Assembly: GCA_001507915.1 (NCBI GenBank)
Contig: LGER01000006.1
Span: 1-59,742 of the forward strand
Length of the DNA: 59,742 nucleotides
DNA from: Desulfonauticus sp. 38_4375
GTDB lineage: Bacteria; Desulfobacterota; Desulfovibrionia; Desulfovibrionales; Desulfonatronovibrionaceae
Direction of reading: 5' to 3'
In this document: positions 1 through 9,048 of the stretch, in pieces
Numbering within the stretch: position 1 is the stretch's first letter
Layout: the number at the start of each line of letters is the position of its first letter
Position numbers and translations under genes: made by a program
Notes under the pieces: model-generated
Databases searched by the model: none
Told to the model about the DNA's origin: nothing
Seen by the model: only the letters and a program-made list of their open reading frames with translations

Positions 1-313
1 TTAATATAGCTGAAAATAGACCCTTAGAAGGGAGATTGATCTTAGCCCACTGCCCAGCTAAGTTAAAAAACAATAATCACCTTTGTTCTAATATTGTAGA
101 AGAACAAAAAACATTCTTATTGAATATATAACATCCTGCCTGGTCAAAGGTATAAACAAAAAAGAATTCAAGGAAGTACCTGTCTTACAAACAGCTTTAG
201 TGCTCATTGCTTTTATCAACGGGCTTTTTAGAAAAAAGCTATTTGAGCAAGAGGAAAATATCCCCTACGAAGAAACAGCTATAGAATTTTGTCGCTACAG
301 TCTGCTAATCTAA
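1..313 (+). pseudogene. C-terminal part of a TetR-like regulator, frameshifted, cut by window edge
   Basis: Two plus-strand reading frames join into one plausible C-terminal ligand-binding half of a TetR/AcrR-type repressor. The first is open from the window edge and stops at 129-131. The second continues through ...LIAFINGLFRKKL... and ends at the stop 311-313. The switch falls in the AT-rich stretch around 120-131 and behaves like one missing base. The helical, Leu-rich tail with an 'INGLF' segment is typical of TetR C-termini, but the DNA-binding domain lies outside the window, so the family call is tentative. The stop is 2 bases from the end of the convergent pstA. A sequencing error would give the same picture. 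Confidence 0.45.
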
Positions 314-315
314 TT

Positions 316-1479
316 CTACCATTTCTGCTCATATTTATTTCGAAAATAAATAGCTATGCCATTTAAAAGCAACAAGGCTGCCAATAAAATCAAAATCGCA
401 GCAGCAGTCCTTTCTTCATATGCCCTGAGAGAAGCAGAAGCCCAGGTATAAATCTGAGCAGGTAAAACTGTAGCTGCCTGAAAAATAGATTTAGGTGGAT
501 CCGGAATATAAGCTATCATGCCAATTATTAACAAGGGGGCAGTCTCACCAATAGCTCTAGCCAGGCTGATAATGGTCCCTGTTAAAATCCCTGGCAAAGC
601 TGCTGGTAAAACCTGATACCAGACCATCTGCCATCTGGAAGCCCCCAGACCGTAAGCTGCTTCGCGTATGGAATCAGGAATAGACCTAAGGGCTGCTCTG
701 GTGCTAATAATAATAACAGGCAAACTCATCAGAGCTAAAGTCATTCCTCCCACCAGGGCAGAAGACCTGGGAATGTGCATAAAGTTAATAAAAATAGCCA
801 ATCCCAAAAGTCCAAATAAAATAGAAGGAATTGCTGCTAAATTATTAATATTTACTTCTATAAGTTGAGTAAAATAATTATCTGGCGCAAACTCTTCCAG
901 ATATACAGCAGCCATAACTCCCAGGGGAAAACTTATGGACAGGGTAATGAGTAATACATATAAAGTTCCCATAAAAGCAGAAAAGATTCCTGCCATTTCA
1001 GGCAATTTGGAATCTCCATAGATAAAAAAGCCTTTGTTAAATTTTAACTTAATTTTTCCTTCCTTTTTTAACCTATCCACAACTTTTTTATCTCTAGGTT
1101 TCAACCTGTTGGGTTTTCCTTTAAGATACTGATCTACTTCTGCATCTGCCAGAACCCACTCTTTTATTTGTTTCCCTATAAGATCAGGGTTTTCTTCCAT
1201 TTGACGAGGTATCAATCTTAACACCCCTCTACTTACAATGTTTTCCATTTCTTCACTAACTGCCAGAAAAGGTATTTCCCTGGCTTCTTCACTATAACTT
1301 ATCTCAGTTAAAACATAAGCCTGTTTAAAGGCAGTATGTCCTTTATAAATCAAATCAGCAAAAAAAAGAATTAAAAATAAAATAGCTGCACATAAAGATA
1401 ATCTACACACAGATTTAAAAATTTTTTCTTTTCTATGTCTTTTAGTAAGTAAGTTAGGACTGATATATTTTTCTAACAT
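316..1479 (-). CDS. pstA: Phosphate ABC transporter permease PstA
   Basis: Inner-membrane permease subunit of the high-affinity phosphate importer PstSCAB. The 387 residues exceed the roughly 300 of a classic PstA. After TM1 (about residues 24-45) comes a soluble stretch of about 110 residues containing KEWVLA..VDQYLKGK and FFIYGDS, which I recognise as the DUF3333-type extension of some proteobacterial PstA proteins. The five-helix permease core follows from about 164, with the EAA loop (REAAYGLGAS, about 272-281) that docks on the ATPase. It is last in pstS-pstC-pstA and starts 3 bases after pstC stops. The ATPase gene pstB is not here but in the phoBR-pstB-phoU operon at 6525. Confidence 0.96.
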   Translation of the reverse strand: MLEKYISPNLLTKRHRKEKIFKSVCRLSLCAAILFLILFFADLIYKGHTAFKQAYVLTEISYSEEAREIPFLAVSEEMENIVSRGVLRLIPRQMEENPDLIGKQIKEWVLADAEVDQYLKGKPNRLKPRDKKVVDRLKKEGKIKLKFNKGFFIYGDSKLPEMAGIFSAFMGTLYVLLITLSISFPLGVMAAVYLEEFAPDNYFTQLIEVNINNLAAIPSILFGLLGLAIFINFMHIPRSSALVGGMTLALMSLPVIIISTRAALRSIPDSIREAAYGLGASRWQMVWYQVLPAALPGILTGTIISLARAIGETAPLLIIGMIAYIPDPPKSIFQAATVLPAQIYTWASASLRAYEERTAAAILILLAALLLLNGIAIYFRNKYEQKW

Positions 1480-1482
1480 TAC

Positions 1483-2724
1483 TTAAACCTCATATTGTTG
1501 TTTAAATTTTTTAATTACAATCAAAGAAATAACATTTAAAATTAAGGTAAAAACAGTTAAAGCCAGCCCCAGGCCAAAAGCTGATAAAGTTTCCAGGCTG
1601 TCAAAGGCCTGATCCCCGGTTAAGGCATCTACAATTCTTACAGTCACAGTGGTCATACCCTTTAAAGGATTGAGGGTGAGATTGGCTTGCAAACCAGCAG
1701 CCATGACCACAATCATGGTCTCTCCTACTGCCCTGGAAACAGCCAGTAAAAAAGCAGAAACAATTCCGGGCAAAGCAGCAGGCAGGATTATCTTTAAGAT
1801 AGTCTCGCTTTGAGTAGCTCCCAAAGCTAAAGAACCTTCGCGCATATTTTGGGGGATGGCATTAATCACATCATCAGATAAAGAAGAAATTAAAGGAATA
1901 ATCATTATGCCCATAACTAGCCCAGGACTTAAGGCATTGGTATACTCTGCTTCCAGCCCCAGCTTAGTAGCAATATCTACCACCAAAGGACTGACTGTAA
2001 TAGCAGCAAAAAAACCATATACTACTGTGGGAATGCCTGCCAGAATCTCCAGGGCTGGTTTTAAAATTTTTCTCACCTTTGGTCTGGCATATTCTACGAG
2101 ATAAATGGCTGAAAACAGACCCACTGGTAAAGCCACCATTAAGGCAATGGAAGTAATAACCAGAGTACCGGTAAATAAAGGTACTGCTCCAAACTTGGGT
2201 TTAGCTACCAGTTCTCCGGTCCTACCAGCAGCACCTAAAAAGGCTGTATCTGGCTCCCACACCGTGCCGGTTAAGAACTCCCAAAGACTTACTTTACTAA
2301 AAAAATGAATGGCTTCAAAAAGTATGGATAAAACAATTCCTATAGTCGTAAAAATAGAAATAAGAGAAGCTAGAATCAAAAGGGCAACAATACACTTTTC
2401 AACAAAATACCTGGGTTTTAGAGCAGGTGTAATAAATTTAAGGCCAAGCCAAAGAGAAACTGCACCCACAATCAAAATAAAACTAAAAAGCAAACTCCAG
2501 GGGACTTGAATAAGCTTAAACCAACTAAGCACCACTACTATTACATTAACCAGCAAAACAGGGATCAAATAAACCAAAAGGGTAAACCAGCCATAAATAT
2601 TGGCTTCAAAAAAAAGTCCCTTTTGAGGCAAAACTTTCTCAATTTTTTTCCTGCCTAGATAAAAGGCCAGAAAACCCAAAATGCCCAAAACCAACCAGAA
2701 AAAAAGCTTAAAATTTACACTCAC
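1483..2724 (-). CDS. pstC: Phosphate ABC transporter permease PstC
   Basis: Second permease subunit of the phosphate importer. The 413 residues are longer than the common ~310 form. About 110 N-terminal residues hold three extra hydrophobic segments (about 6-24, 44-68, 76-98). The usual permease core follows, with the GTLVITSIALMVALPVGL helix near 186-203 and the EAA loop (REGSLALGAT, 295-304). The long forms of PstA and PstC occurring together fit an alternative subfamily of this transporter. It is separated from pstS by 75 bases that include a strong hairpin. Confidence 0.95.
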   Translation of the reverse strand: MSVNFKLFFWLVLGILGFLAFYLGRKKIEKVLPQKGLFFEANIYGWFTLLVYLIPVLLVNVIVVVLSWFKLIQVPWSLLFSFILIVGAVSLWLGLKFITPALKPRYFVEKCIVALLILASLISIFTTIGIVLSILFEAIHFFSKVSLWEFLTGTVWEPDTAFLGAAGRTGELVAKPKFGAVPLFTGTLVITSIALMVALPVGLFSAIYLVEYARPKVRKILKPALEILAGIPTVVYGFFAAITVSPLVVDIATKLGLEAEYTNALSPGLVMGIMIIPLISSLSDDVINAIPQNMREGSLALGATQSETILKIILPAALPGIVSAFLLAVSRAVGETMIVVMAAGLQANLTLNPLKGMTTVTVRIVDALTGDQAFDSLETLSAFGLGLALTVFTLILNVISLIVIKKFKQQYEV

Positions 2725-2735
2725 CCTTTCCCCCT

Positions 2736-2776
2736 AAAAACAGGGTGATGCCTTAAAAATAAAGGCATCACCCTTT
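2736..2776 (-). terminator. Hairpin with T run between pstS and pstC (attenuator)
   Basis: Perfect 13-bp inverted repeat, arms 2742-2754 and 2762-2774 (core GGGTGATGCC), with a 7-base loop. In minus-strand sense it is followed by GTTTTT. It is intrinsic-terminator-like and lies just behind pstS, so it probably lets the binding protein mRNA outnumber the permease mRNA. That is a common arrangement for ABC importers. Confidence 0.75.
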
Positions 2777-2799
2777 AATTTTTCAAATCCCAACAGGGC

Positions 2800-3819
2800 T
2801 TACTTCTTTTGTAAATCCTTGAGAGTAAGAGGAGTTAAGGAAAATACGCGATTCCTTACCTCTTCTCTTTCTTTTTTAGGTAGAGGAATAAGCCCTATTC
2901 TCTTTAACATCCCTCTATCCCCAATCATTTTTTCACTTAAAAAGAGTTTAACATAATCCATAAGACCTGGAATTTTACCAACATGGGCCTTTTTAATGTA
3001 AAAATAAAGAGACCTGGAAAGAGGATATTTGCCGCTGGAAATACTATCAGGAGTTGGACTTACGCCATCTACCACAACTGCCTGAATACGATCACTGTTT
3101 TCTTCCAAAAAGCTATAGCCAAAAATACCTATGGCTTCTTTATCCTCAGTAAGCTTTTGCACGATTAAATTGTCATTTTCTCCAGAAGGAATATACACTC
3201 CATCCTGTCTAATTTTAGAATACTTCCCGCCATACTCTGGAATTTTTTTCGCAATCTTTTCCATGGCCAACTCTTCAAAGGCATCTCTTGTACCAGAAGT
3301 AGTAGGAGGCCCATAAAATTTAATTTTGCGGTGAGGCAATTGGGGATTAATTTCATCCCAGTACTTATAGGGATTGGGAACCAGCTTACCCTTTTGAGGG
3401 ACTTCAGCTGCTACAGCCAGTAAAATTTCCTTACGAGTCAACTTAAGAGAAGGATTGTTGATATTTTGCGCCAGAGTAATACCATCAAAACCAATCTTAG
3501 CTTCTACAATTTCCTTAACTCCATTTTCCTGAGCCCTTTTAAATTCACTTAACTTAATTCTTCTGGAAGAATTGGTAATATCTGGAGTGTTTTCCCCTAC
3601 TCCAGCCCCAAAAAGCTTATGTCCGCCTCCAGAACCAGTGGATTCAATAACTGGAGTGGGATACTTGGTGGTTGCCCCAAACTCTTCAGCCACATAACTG
3701 GCAAAAGGATAAACCGTACTAGAACCTACAATACGGATTTGATCTCTGGCCTGAGCAAAACCCACCAGCCCTAAAACCAACAGACAAATTGTTAAAAAAG
3801 TCAATTTTACCTTACTCAT
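2800..3819 (-). CDS. pstS: Periplasmic phosphate-binding protein PstS
   Basis: Solute-binding protein that captures phosphate in the periplasm for PstCAB. It has 339 residues with a Sec signal peptide (about 1-24, ending FAQA). The mature part starts with the family motif IVGSSTVYPF, followed by ESTGSGGG (phosphate-contacting loop, about 60-67) and TSGTRDAFEEL near 168-178. First gene of pstS-pstC-pstA. The ATG is preceded by an AGGAGG-type ribosome site at 3831-3836. The divergent spacer upstream holds a Pho-box-like repeat and an inverted repeat that could pair with this ribosome site. Confidence 0.96.
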   Translation of the reverse strand: MSKVKLTFLTICLLVLGLVGFAQARDQIRIVGSSTVYPFASYVAEEFGATTKYPTPVIESTGSGGGHKLFGAGVGENTPDITNSSRRIKLSEFKRAQENGVKEIVEAKIGFDGITLAQNINNPSLKLTRKEILLAVAAEVPQKGKLVPNPYKYWDEINPQLPHRKIKFYGPPTTSGTRDAFEELAMEKIAKKIPEYGGKYSKIRQDGVYIPSGENDNLIVQKLTEDKEAIGIFGYSFLEENSDRIQAVVVDGVSPTPDSISSGKYPLSRSLYFYIKKAHVGKIPGLMDYVKLFLSEKMIGDRGMLKRIGLIPLPKKEREEVRNRVFSLTPLTLKDLQKK

Positions 3820-3825
3820 AAATAA

Positions 3826-3869
3826 ACCTACCTCCTATAAATATCGTTTGCTCACCTTTGTAGGTAGGT
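3826..3869 (-). promoter_or_regulatory. Inverted repeat that could sequester the pstS ribosome site
   Basis: Arms ACCTACCT (3826-3833) and AGGTAGGT (3862-3869) are exactly complementary over 8 bp and 28 bases apart. In the pstS transcript the downstream arm overlaps the AGGAGGTAGGT ribosome-binding region. If transcription starts upstream of 3869, the leader can fold and mask the ribosome site. The sequence shows the pairing; the regulatory role is inference. Confidence 0.4.
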
Positions 3870-3893
3870 CTGTTTACAGAATAAGGTAAAAAA

Positions 3894-3910
3894 TGTTACA
3901 TTTTGTTGAC
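3894..3910. promoter_or_regulatory. Pho-box-like repeat between pstS and the secreted-protein gene
   Basis: The plus strand reads TGTTACATTTTGTTGAC: two TGTT-AC-type half sites about 10 bases apart. Read on the minus strand these are TGTAACA-like units resembling PhoB boxes. A near copy lies at 9778-9794 in the other divergent Pho spacer of this window. It sits about 75 bases upstream of pstS and about 90 upstream of the gene at 3998, so it could serve either. A short palindrome TCTGT-TT-ACAGA (3869-3880) lies beside it. Confidence 0.55.
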
Positions 3911-3997
3911 AAAACTAAAAGTTTTTTTCTTATCCTGCCTGGACAAAAAAATATATTTTTTTTAAGCAAAACTAAAAAAGAAAAAAGGGGGGAATTC

Positions 3998-4378
3998 ATG
4001 AAAAAAACATTTTTTCTATGCCTGGTATTAATCCTTATTATTCCTTCTTTAAGCCTGGCCCAGAATAAAAAAGTTACCTTTTCAGGAAAACAGGTAAAAG
4101 GAACAGGACCTCTAAACAATGCTAAGGTAAGCTCTGACACTTTAATTGTAAAAAAAGAAGCTAAAATTATTAAAGTCACAGGAAATGGCAAGTATTGTAT
4201 CTGGCTTGTAGGTAAGTGGCCTGCTTATCTTTGCAGCAAAAAAACTTCTGACTTAGTGGGAAAAGTTTTACCAGAAGGAGAATATACTATCTTACCTTCT
4301 GTTGGAAAATATCAAAGTTATGCTACCACCAGTATAACTGTGGAATGTCCTAATTGTGAAATAAAAAAGAAACGATAA
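3998..4378 (+). CDS. Small secreted protein with four cysteines, unknown function
   Basis: I do not recognise this family. There are 126 residues. The signal peptide is clear (basic start MKK, hydrophobic 5-16, cleavage likely after SLA at about 21). The mature protein is about 105 residues, beta-rich in appearance, with Cys67, Cys79, Cys117 and Cys120 that could form two disulfides in the periplasm, and a basic tail. I use the ATG at 3998 because it follows a GGGGGG-type ribosome site and opens directly with the signal peptide; the frame is open further upstream without one. It faces pstS across a Pho-box-like spacer, so phosphate control is plausible. The broken gene at 4396 follows. Confidence 0.75.
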   Translation: MKKTFFLCLVLILIIPSLSLAQNKKVTFSGKQVKGTGPLNNAKVSSDTLIVKKEAKIIKVTGNGKYCIWLVGKWPAYLCSKKTSDLVGKVLPEGEYTILPSVGKYQSYATTSITVECPNCEIKKKR

Positions 4379-4395
4379 AAAATAGGTAAATTAAA

Positions 4396-5799
4396 ATGCT
4401 AAAAAAATAATTATTTTAATAGGAATAGTTATATTTTTTTATTCAACCAATAGTCTAGCCAGGGTAAATTTTATAAAAGGGAGTATAAATAAAAATATTA
4501 ATATCTCTACTCCATCTACTCCGTTAGTTCCTGAAGATTCTATATACAGGTATATGCCAAAATACAAACCAATATATTCAACCATTATCGAGTTTAAGAT
4601 AGATAAAAATTCTTCTTATACCCTATACTTACATTATCCACCTCACAAAAATATCTTTTTTAACATATACCAGCAAAATCCACTTACTACTTCCAATCCC
4701 AGAAATGCTTATGCTATTTCTTTAGGCGCTTCCAATTATCCCTGCAGACTTGTTAGCCAGCGCTACAATTTGTCTTTTTCTCCCAAAAGCACTTCTTCCA
4801 GCCTATATTGCCTTATCTAGCTACCAGCCAAACTTACCAATTATTCTCAATCTCAAATACCCTACAGATCCAGATAGTTTGTTAAAAAGAAAAACTCCTC
4901 TTTATTATTGTCCTCAGGTAAGCATATTTTGGGGAGATGTTATCAAAAACCTCTTGCTTCTTCAAAGTACCAGCCCTACCCCTTCTAACTCTATCCTCTT
5001 AAAAACTGATAAAGCAAGCTACTCTCCTGGAGAACCCATAAAAGTTAACTTTTCTGGATTTCCAGGGAATAAGCAAGACTGGATAAGTATTGCCTATCCT
5101 TATTACCAACCCAATCAAAGTTTACAGTGGCAATACACGCAGGGAAGGACTCAAGGTACCATAAGTTTTAAAGGATTGCCTGCTGGAGATTATGAAGTAA
5201 GAGCTTATTTAAACTGACCTGAAGGCAAATACACCATAAAAGCTAGAACCCCTTTTAAAGTTACAAAGACAAATACAACTCTTCCACAGGACAACATAGG
5301 AAACCCAAAGGAAAAAATAGAAAATAATTTTAACGTCCTCACCTCTCAAGGCATAAGAATAGAAGCAGAAAAAGAGTTTGCCAAAAATCTCTTTCATCCC
5401 ACTTCTCCACAAGAACAAGCCTGGCGCTCTAGAAAACTAAAAAACCTTCCTCATTCAGGAGATGGTTACTGGTATCTTTCTAGAAAAAATGATTGGGTAG
5501 CTTATCTCGTGAACATACCTTCTCCAGGAAACTACAAACTATGGCTCAAAGATCTAAATGACCACAAACATCCCTATGGGGCCAGAAGTCTTCTCCTTTC
5601 TATGGATGGAGAAATAATAGGTACTTTTCCTGAAAATTCAAATCCTCAGAAAAAAATCTGGGGATGGCATAAGCTTACTTCCCTTTATTTAAGCAAAGGA
5701 CAACACATTTTAATCCTTAAAAAAGCTAAGACCACTTCTGCTGCTGCAGTAATAAATGCTATCTACTTCACTTTAGGAGAGGAGGTTCCAACCCAATAA
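4396..5799 (+). pseudogene. Secreted two-domain protein, degraded by two frameshifts and one stop
   Basis: Three open segments read as one ancestral secreted protein of about 465 residues. Lesion 1: ATG at 4396 is followed by a run of seven A (4401-4407); one more A would restore a signal peptide (KKIIILIGIVIFFYS...SLA). Lesion 2: a frame change somewhere in 4750-4820. Lesion 3: in-frame TGA at 5215-5217. The middle part (about 5000-5260) carries DKASYSPGEPI, GLPAGDYEVRAYLN-stop-PEGKY. I recognise this as a beta-sandwich module seen in secreted and caspase-associated proteins, where the stop position is normally Trp (TGG to TGA). The last 400 bases encode a jelly-roll, carbohydrate-binding-like domain (YWYLSRKNDWVAYLV, LSKGQHILIL). 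It follows the secreted-protein gene at 3998 and may have been co-transcribed with it. Confidence 0.75.
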
Positions 5800-5840
5800 A
5801 CTTAAAACTAGAATAAGCTTTATCTAAATTACACTTGAAT

Positions 5841-6512
5841 TTACTTTCTATTATCAAATTGACAGGAGTGTTTTATATTTACTCCTTTTTCTATAAAAAC
5901 GACATTCTCTGCTATATTTGTAGATAAGTCAGCAATCCTTTCAAATCTCCTGGATATGTTCATGCACTCAACAGACCTTTCTATAGCTGGAGACTCTTTT
6001 AACATTAAGTTAATAATGGTCTTAAAAATATAAGAATTTAATTCATCAACCTCATTATCCATACGACAAATATAAAGAGAAAGCTCTGAATTAAGATTGG
6101 TAAAAGCCAAATAGCTCTCTTTTAACATCTCTCTAGCTTTGGTTCCCAGTTGATAAATATTATCGTAAAAAGAAAGAGGCGGCCTGGTACTCAAAAAAAT
6201 AACAGACTGAGCTATATTTACAGCCTCATCTCCTACTCTTTCTAAATCCGAGCAACTGCGCATACAACCTAAAATAAAGCGCAAATCCTTGGCTACAGGC
6301 CCCTCCAGGGCCAAAAGTTTTAAAGCAAGTTCATCAATTTCCACTTCTTGTTTATTTACAATTATGTCATTATCTATAACTTCCTGACATAAATCAGCAT
6401 CCATATTTTTTAAGCCCAAGATAGCTTTATCTACTGCTTCAATAACCTGAGAAAACATATTCAACATTTTTAATTTCAATTCTTCTATTTCTTTAACCAA
6501 AATCTTAGACAT
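5841..6512 (-). CDS. phoU: Phosphate signalling regulator PhoU
   Basis: PhoU links the Pst transporter to the PhoR kinase and dampens the Pho response when phosphate is plentiful. There are 223 residues and two copies of the three-helix PhoU repeat. The motifs are EGPVAKDLRFILGCMRSCSDLERVGDEAVNIA near 69-100 and MNISRRFERIADLSTNIAE near 184-202, each with the family's acidic metal-contacting (E/D)R(I/V)(A/G)D pattern. Last gene of phoB-phoR-pstB-phoU, 12 bases behind pstB. Confidence 0.95.
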   Translation of the reverse strand: MSKILVKEIEELKLKMLNMFSQVIEAVDKAILGLKNMDADLCQEVIDNDIIVNKQEVEIDELALKLLALEGPVAKDLRFILGCMRSCSDLERVGDEAVNIAQSVIFLSTRPPLSFYDNIYQLGTKAREMLKESYLAFTNLNSELSLYICRMDNEVDELNSYIFKTIINLMLKESPAIERSVECMNISRRFERIADLSTNIAENVVFIEKGVNIKHSCQFDNRK

Positions 6513-6524
6513 TTTTTACTCCTT

Positions 6525-7283
6525 TTAGCCAAATCTTCCTGTGATATATTCCTCGGTTTGTTTTTTATCCGGCCTAGTAAAAATCTTATCCGTAGTATTT
6601 ACTTCTATAAGCTTACCCATATAAAAAAAGGCTGTATAGTCAGAAACTCTTGCTGCCTGTTGCATGTTGTGAGTAACAATGACAATGGTAAACTTGTCTT
6701 TTAATTCAAAGACAAGATCTTCTATCTTTTGGGTAGCAATGGGGTCCAGGGCTGAAGCAGGTTCGTCCATCAATAAAACTTCTGGCTCTACAGCAATGGC
6801 TCTAGCAATACACAATCTTTGCTGTTGCCCTCCAGATAAACCCATGGCTGAATCCTTTAACCTATCCTTTACCTCGTTCCATAAGGCAGCCATTTTAAGA
6901 CTTTCTTCTACTCTATGGGCAATAAATTCTTTGTCCTTAACTCCATTTACCTTTAAACCAAAGGCTACATTTTCAAAAATAGACTTGGGAAAAGGATTGG
7001 GTTTTTGAAAAACCATGCCCACTCTTCGCCTAAGCTCCACCACATCCACTCCAGGCGCATAAATATCTTCCCCATCCAGGGTCAATTTGCCTTCTACCCT
7101 GCTTCCTTCAATTAAATCATTCATTCTATTTAAACAGCGTAAAAAGGTACTTTTCCCACAACCTGAAGGGCCTATTAAGGCTGTAACCTTATTTTCCAGC
7201 ATATCCAGGGAAATATTTTTTAAAGCTTGAAATTCGCCATAATAAAAATTTAAATTCTGAGCCTTAATTTTTACTTTCTCCAT
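6525..7283 (-). CDS. pstB: Phosphate ABC transporter ATPase PstB
   Basis: Cytoplasmic ATPase that powers PstCA. There are 252 residues from the start chosen here: Walker [10 protein letters not shown] (38-46), Q loop VFQKPNPFP, signature LSGGQQQR (149-156), Walker B LLMDEP (170-175) and the H loop VTHNMQQA. The frame is open 45 bases further upstream, but the ATG at 7283 aligns with normal PstB N-termini and follows AAGGAG about 14 bases upstream. The start overlaps the end of phoR by 20 bases, which suggests translational coupling. The two permeases are in the separate pstSCA operon. Confidence 0.95.
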   Translation of the reverse strand: MEKVKIKAQNLNFYYGEFQALKNISLDMLENKVTALIGPSGCGKSTFLRCLNRMNDLIEGSRVEGKLTLDGEDIYAPGVDVVELRRRVGMVFQKPNPFPKSIFENVAFGLKVNGVKDKEFIAHRVEESLKMAALWNEVKDRLKDSAMGLSGGQQQRLCIARAIAVEPEVLLMDEPASALDPIATQKIEDLVFELKDKFTIVIVTHNMQQAARVSDYTAFFYMGKLIEVNTTDKIFTRPDKKQTEEYITGRFG

Positions 7284-9048
7284 TTTTATCTTCTTCTCTC
7301 CTTTTAGGTAAAGTAAACCAAAAAGCACATCCTCTATTATTTTTTACAGGACTTTCCAGCCAAATCCTTCCTCCCAATTTATTTATAATATGTTTACAAA
7401 TAGCCAGCCCCAAACCACTGCCTTTGGGTTTTACTTCCACCTTTTCTCCTCGATAAAACCTTTCAAATATCCGCTTTTGTTCATCTGGAGGAATGCCAGG
7501 GCCATCATCAATCACGCCAATTTTAAATTCCAGAGGAGTTTCCTCTGCTACAATTTTTAATTCCCCTTTTGTTTCTAAACCATACTTCAAGGCATTATCT
7601 ATGAGATTTTGAAGTACATGATATATTGCCTTATTATTAGCCAGAACCAGGGGGAAATTCTGGGCTATTTCTTTTTTAAACTTAACTTTTTTAGCTTCAA
7701 TTCTTACCTTAAATTCCTGCAATAGTCTATCAATCAAAGAATGTACATCTACAGGTTCCATATCTATTATTTCTTTTTCTGTTTCCAGCTTAGATAATTG
7801 TAAAATATCATCTAGTAAATTACTCATTTGCTCACTATTACGCTTTACTACCTCTAGAATCTCCTTTCCTCTATTTTTTAAGATATCCTCATTATTAAGT
7901 AATGTCTCTATATAACCTTTAATACTGGTTAAAGGAGTTCTCATTTCATGAGAAGCATTGGTAAAAAAATCTCTTTTTATCTTTTCCAGTTTGAGTATTT
8001 CACTTATATTATAAAAAACAAGAATATAAAACTTATCTCTTCTAAATTCAAAAGGAATAATCTTGACCTCAAAAAACTCCTTTTCCATTTCCGTACGAAA
8101 AGATACCACCTCTATACAGTCTTTAGAAAGAATATCTTCTACCTTATTTTGTAAACTCTTATTTAAAACAACCTCCAGGAAACTCTTTCCTTCAACCTCT
8201 TCTCTCTTTACCATTTCTCTAAAGGACTTATTGGACCTTACTAAATTCATATGTTTATCTATGACTACAACTCCTTCCTGAATGTTGTTTAAAACATTTT
8301 CCAGCTCTCTTTTTTGACTTTCTATCAATTCAATCTTTTCTGAAAGATTATTAGCCATATTGTTTAAAGCTTGCACCAGATAAGAAAATTCACTTATATC
8401 ACTAACAAACTTAGACCTTTTCCCTTCACTAAAATCCTTAGCTGCCAAAGAAAGGGAATAAATCCTTTTAGAAATTTTTCTGGAAAATAATATGGAAATA
8501 ACTAAGGAAAGCAAGAAAGAAATACAGATTAAAAACCAGGCCACTTGTTCAATGGATTGAACAACTCTTTGTAATTGTGAATAAGGCCTGGCCATACGTA
8601 AATATCCTTTGAAAGGCCCAATGGATTGCCTGGATGCAATATAAATAAAATAGGTATCAATGGTATCACTATAGCGTATGGAAACTCCATACTTACTTTT
8701 TCTAGCTTCAATTAACTCCGGTCTATTGTAATGATTGTCTAAATATTTAATTTTACTTAAATCAAGATAAGAATCACTTATCACCACTCCCTTTTCATCT
8801 ATAAAGGTAAACCTGGAAGAAAAAAGTTTACTGAGTTTTTTCAAAACTGAATCCAGGCTAGAAATGTCTAAAATATTACTAGATCTTAAAAACTCTATAC
8901 TAATCAAATATTCCTTTTTTATATCAGCTATGCTTTCTTCTTTTAATTTTGATTCTACTTTATAAGAAAAATAAGCCAATGGTATTAAAGAAGATAATAA
9001 AGAAACCAAAAATAAAACTAAAAAAATAATTCTCTTCAAACTATTCAT
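7264..9048 (-). CDS. phoR: Phosphate sensor histidine kinase PhoR
   Basis: Membrane histidine kinase, partner of PhoB. It has 594 residues: TM1 about 7-27, an extracytoplasmic domain about 28-168, TM2 about 169-189, HAMP about 190-240, a PAS domain about 245-350, a HisKA domain with phospho-acceptor His367 ([10 protein letters not shown]), and a HATPase domain with N box ([10 protein letters not shown], 481-490), G1 (DDGPGIP) and G2 (GSGLGLAI, 543-550). The sizeable outer domain differs from E. coli PhoR, which has almost none, and resembles PhoR of Gram-positive and deltaproteobacterial types. It overlaps phoB by 8 bases and pstB by 20. The Pho assignment rests mainly on context. Confidence 0.92.
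   Translation of the reverse strand: MNSLKRIIFLVLFLVSLLSSLIPLAYFSYKVESKLKEESIADIKKEYLISIEFLRSSNILDISSLDSVLKKLSKLFSSRFTFIDEKGVVISDSYLDLSKIKYLDNHYNRPELIEARKSKYGVSIRYSDTIDTYFIYIASRQSIGPFKGYLRMARPYSQLQRVVQSIEQVAWFLICISFLLSLVISILFSRKISKRIYSLSLAAKDFSEGKRSKFVSDISEFSYLVQALNNMANNLSEKIELIESQKRELENVLNNIQEGVVVIDKHMNLVRSNKSFREMVKREEVEGKSFLEVVLNKSLQNKVEDILSKDCIEVVSFRTEMEKEFFEVKIIPFEFRRDKFYILVFYNISEILKLEKIKRDFFTNASHEMRTPLTSIKGYIETLLNNEDILKNRGKEILEVVKRNSEQMSNLLDDILQLSKLETEKEIIDMEPVDVHSLIDRLLQEFKVRIEAKKVKFKKEIAQNFPLVLANNKAIYHVLQNLIDNALKYGLETKGELKIVAEETPLEFKIGVIDDGPGIPPDEQKRIFERFYRGEKVEVKPKGSGLGLAICKHIINKLGGRIWLESPVKNNRGCAFWFTLPKRREEDKNGESKN

Noticed and set aside
5215-5217. In-frame TGA as a possible selenocysteine codon
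   Set aside because: The family has Trp at this place in the AYxxWPxGGY motif, and the same reading frame already carries two other lesions. A TGG to TGA nonsense change is simpler.
4554-5217. Two separate small genes in the region after the secreted-protein gene
   Set aside because: Neither has its own ribosome site or signal peptide, and they join with the frame after 5217 into one multi-domain protein.
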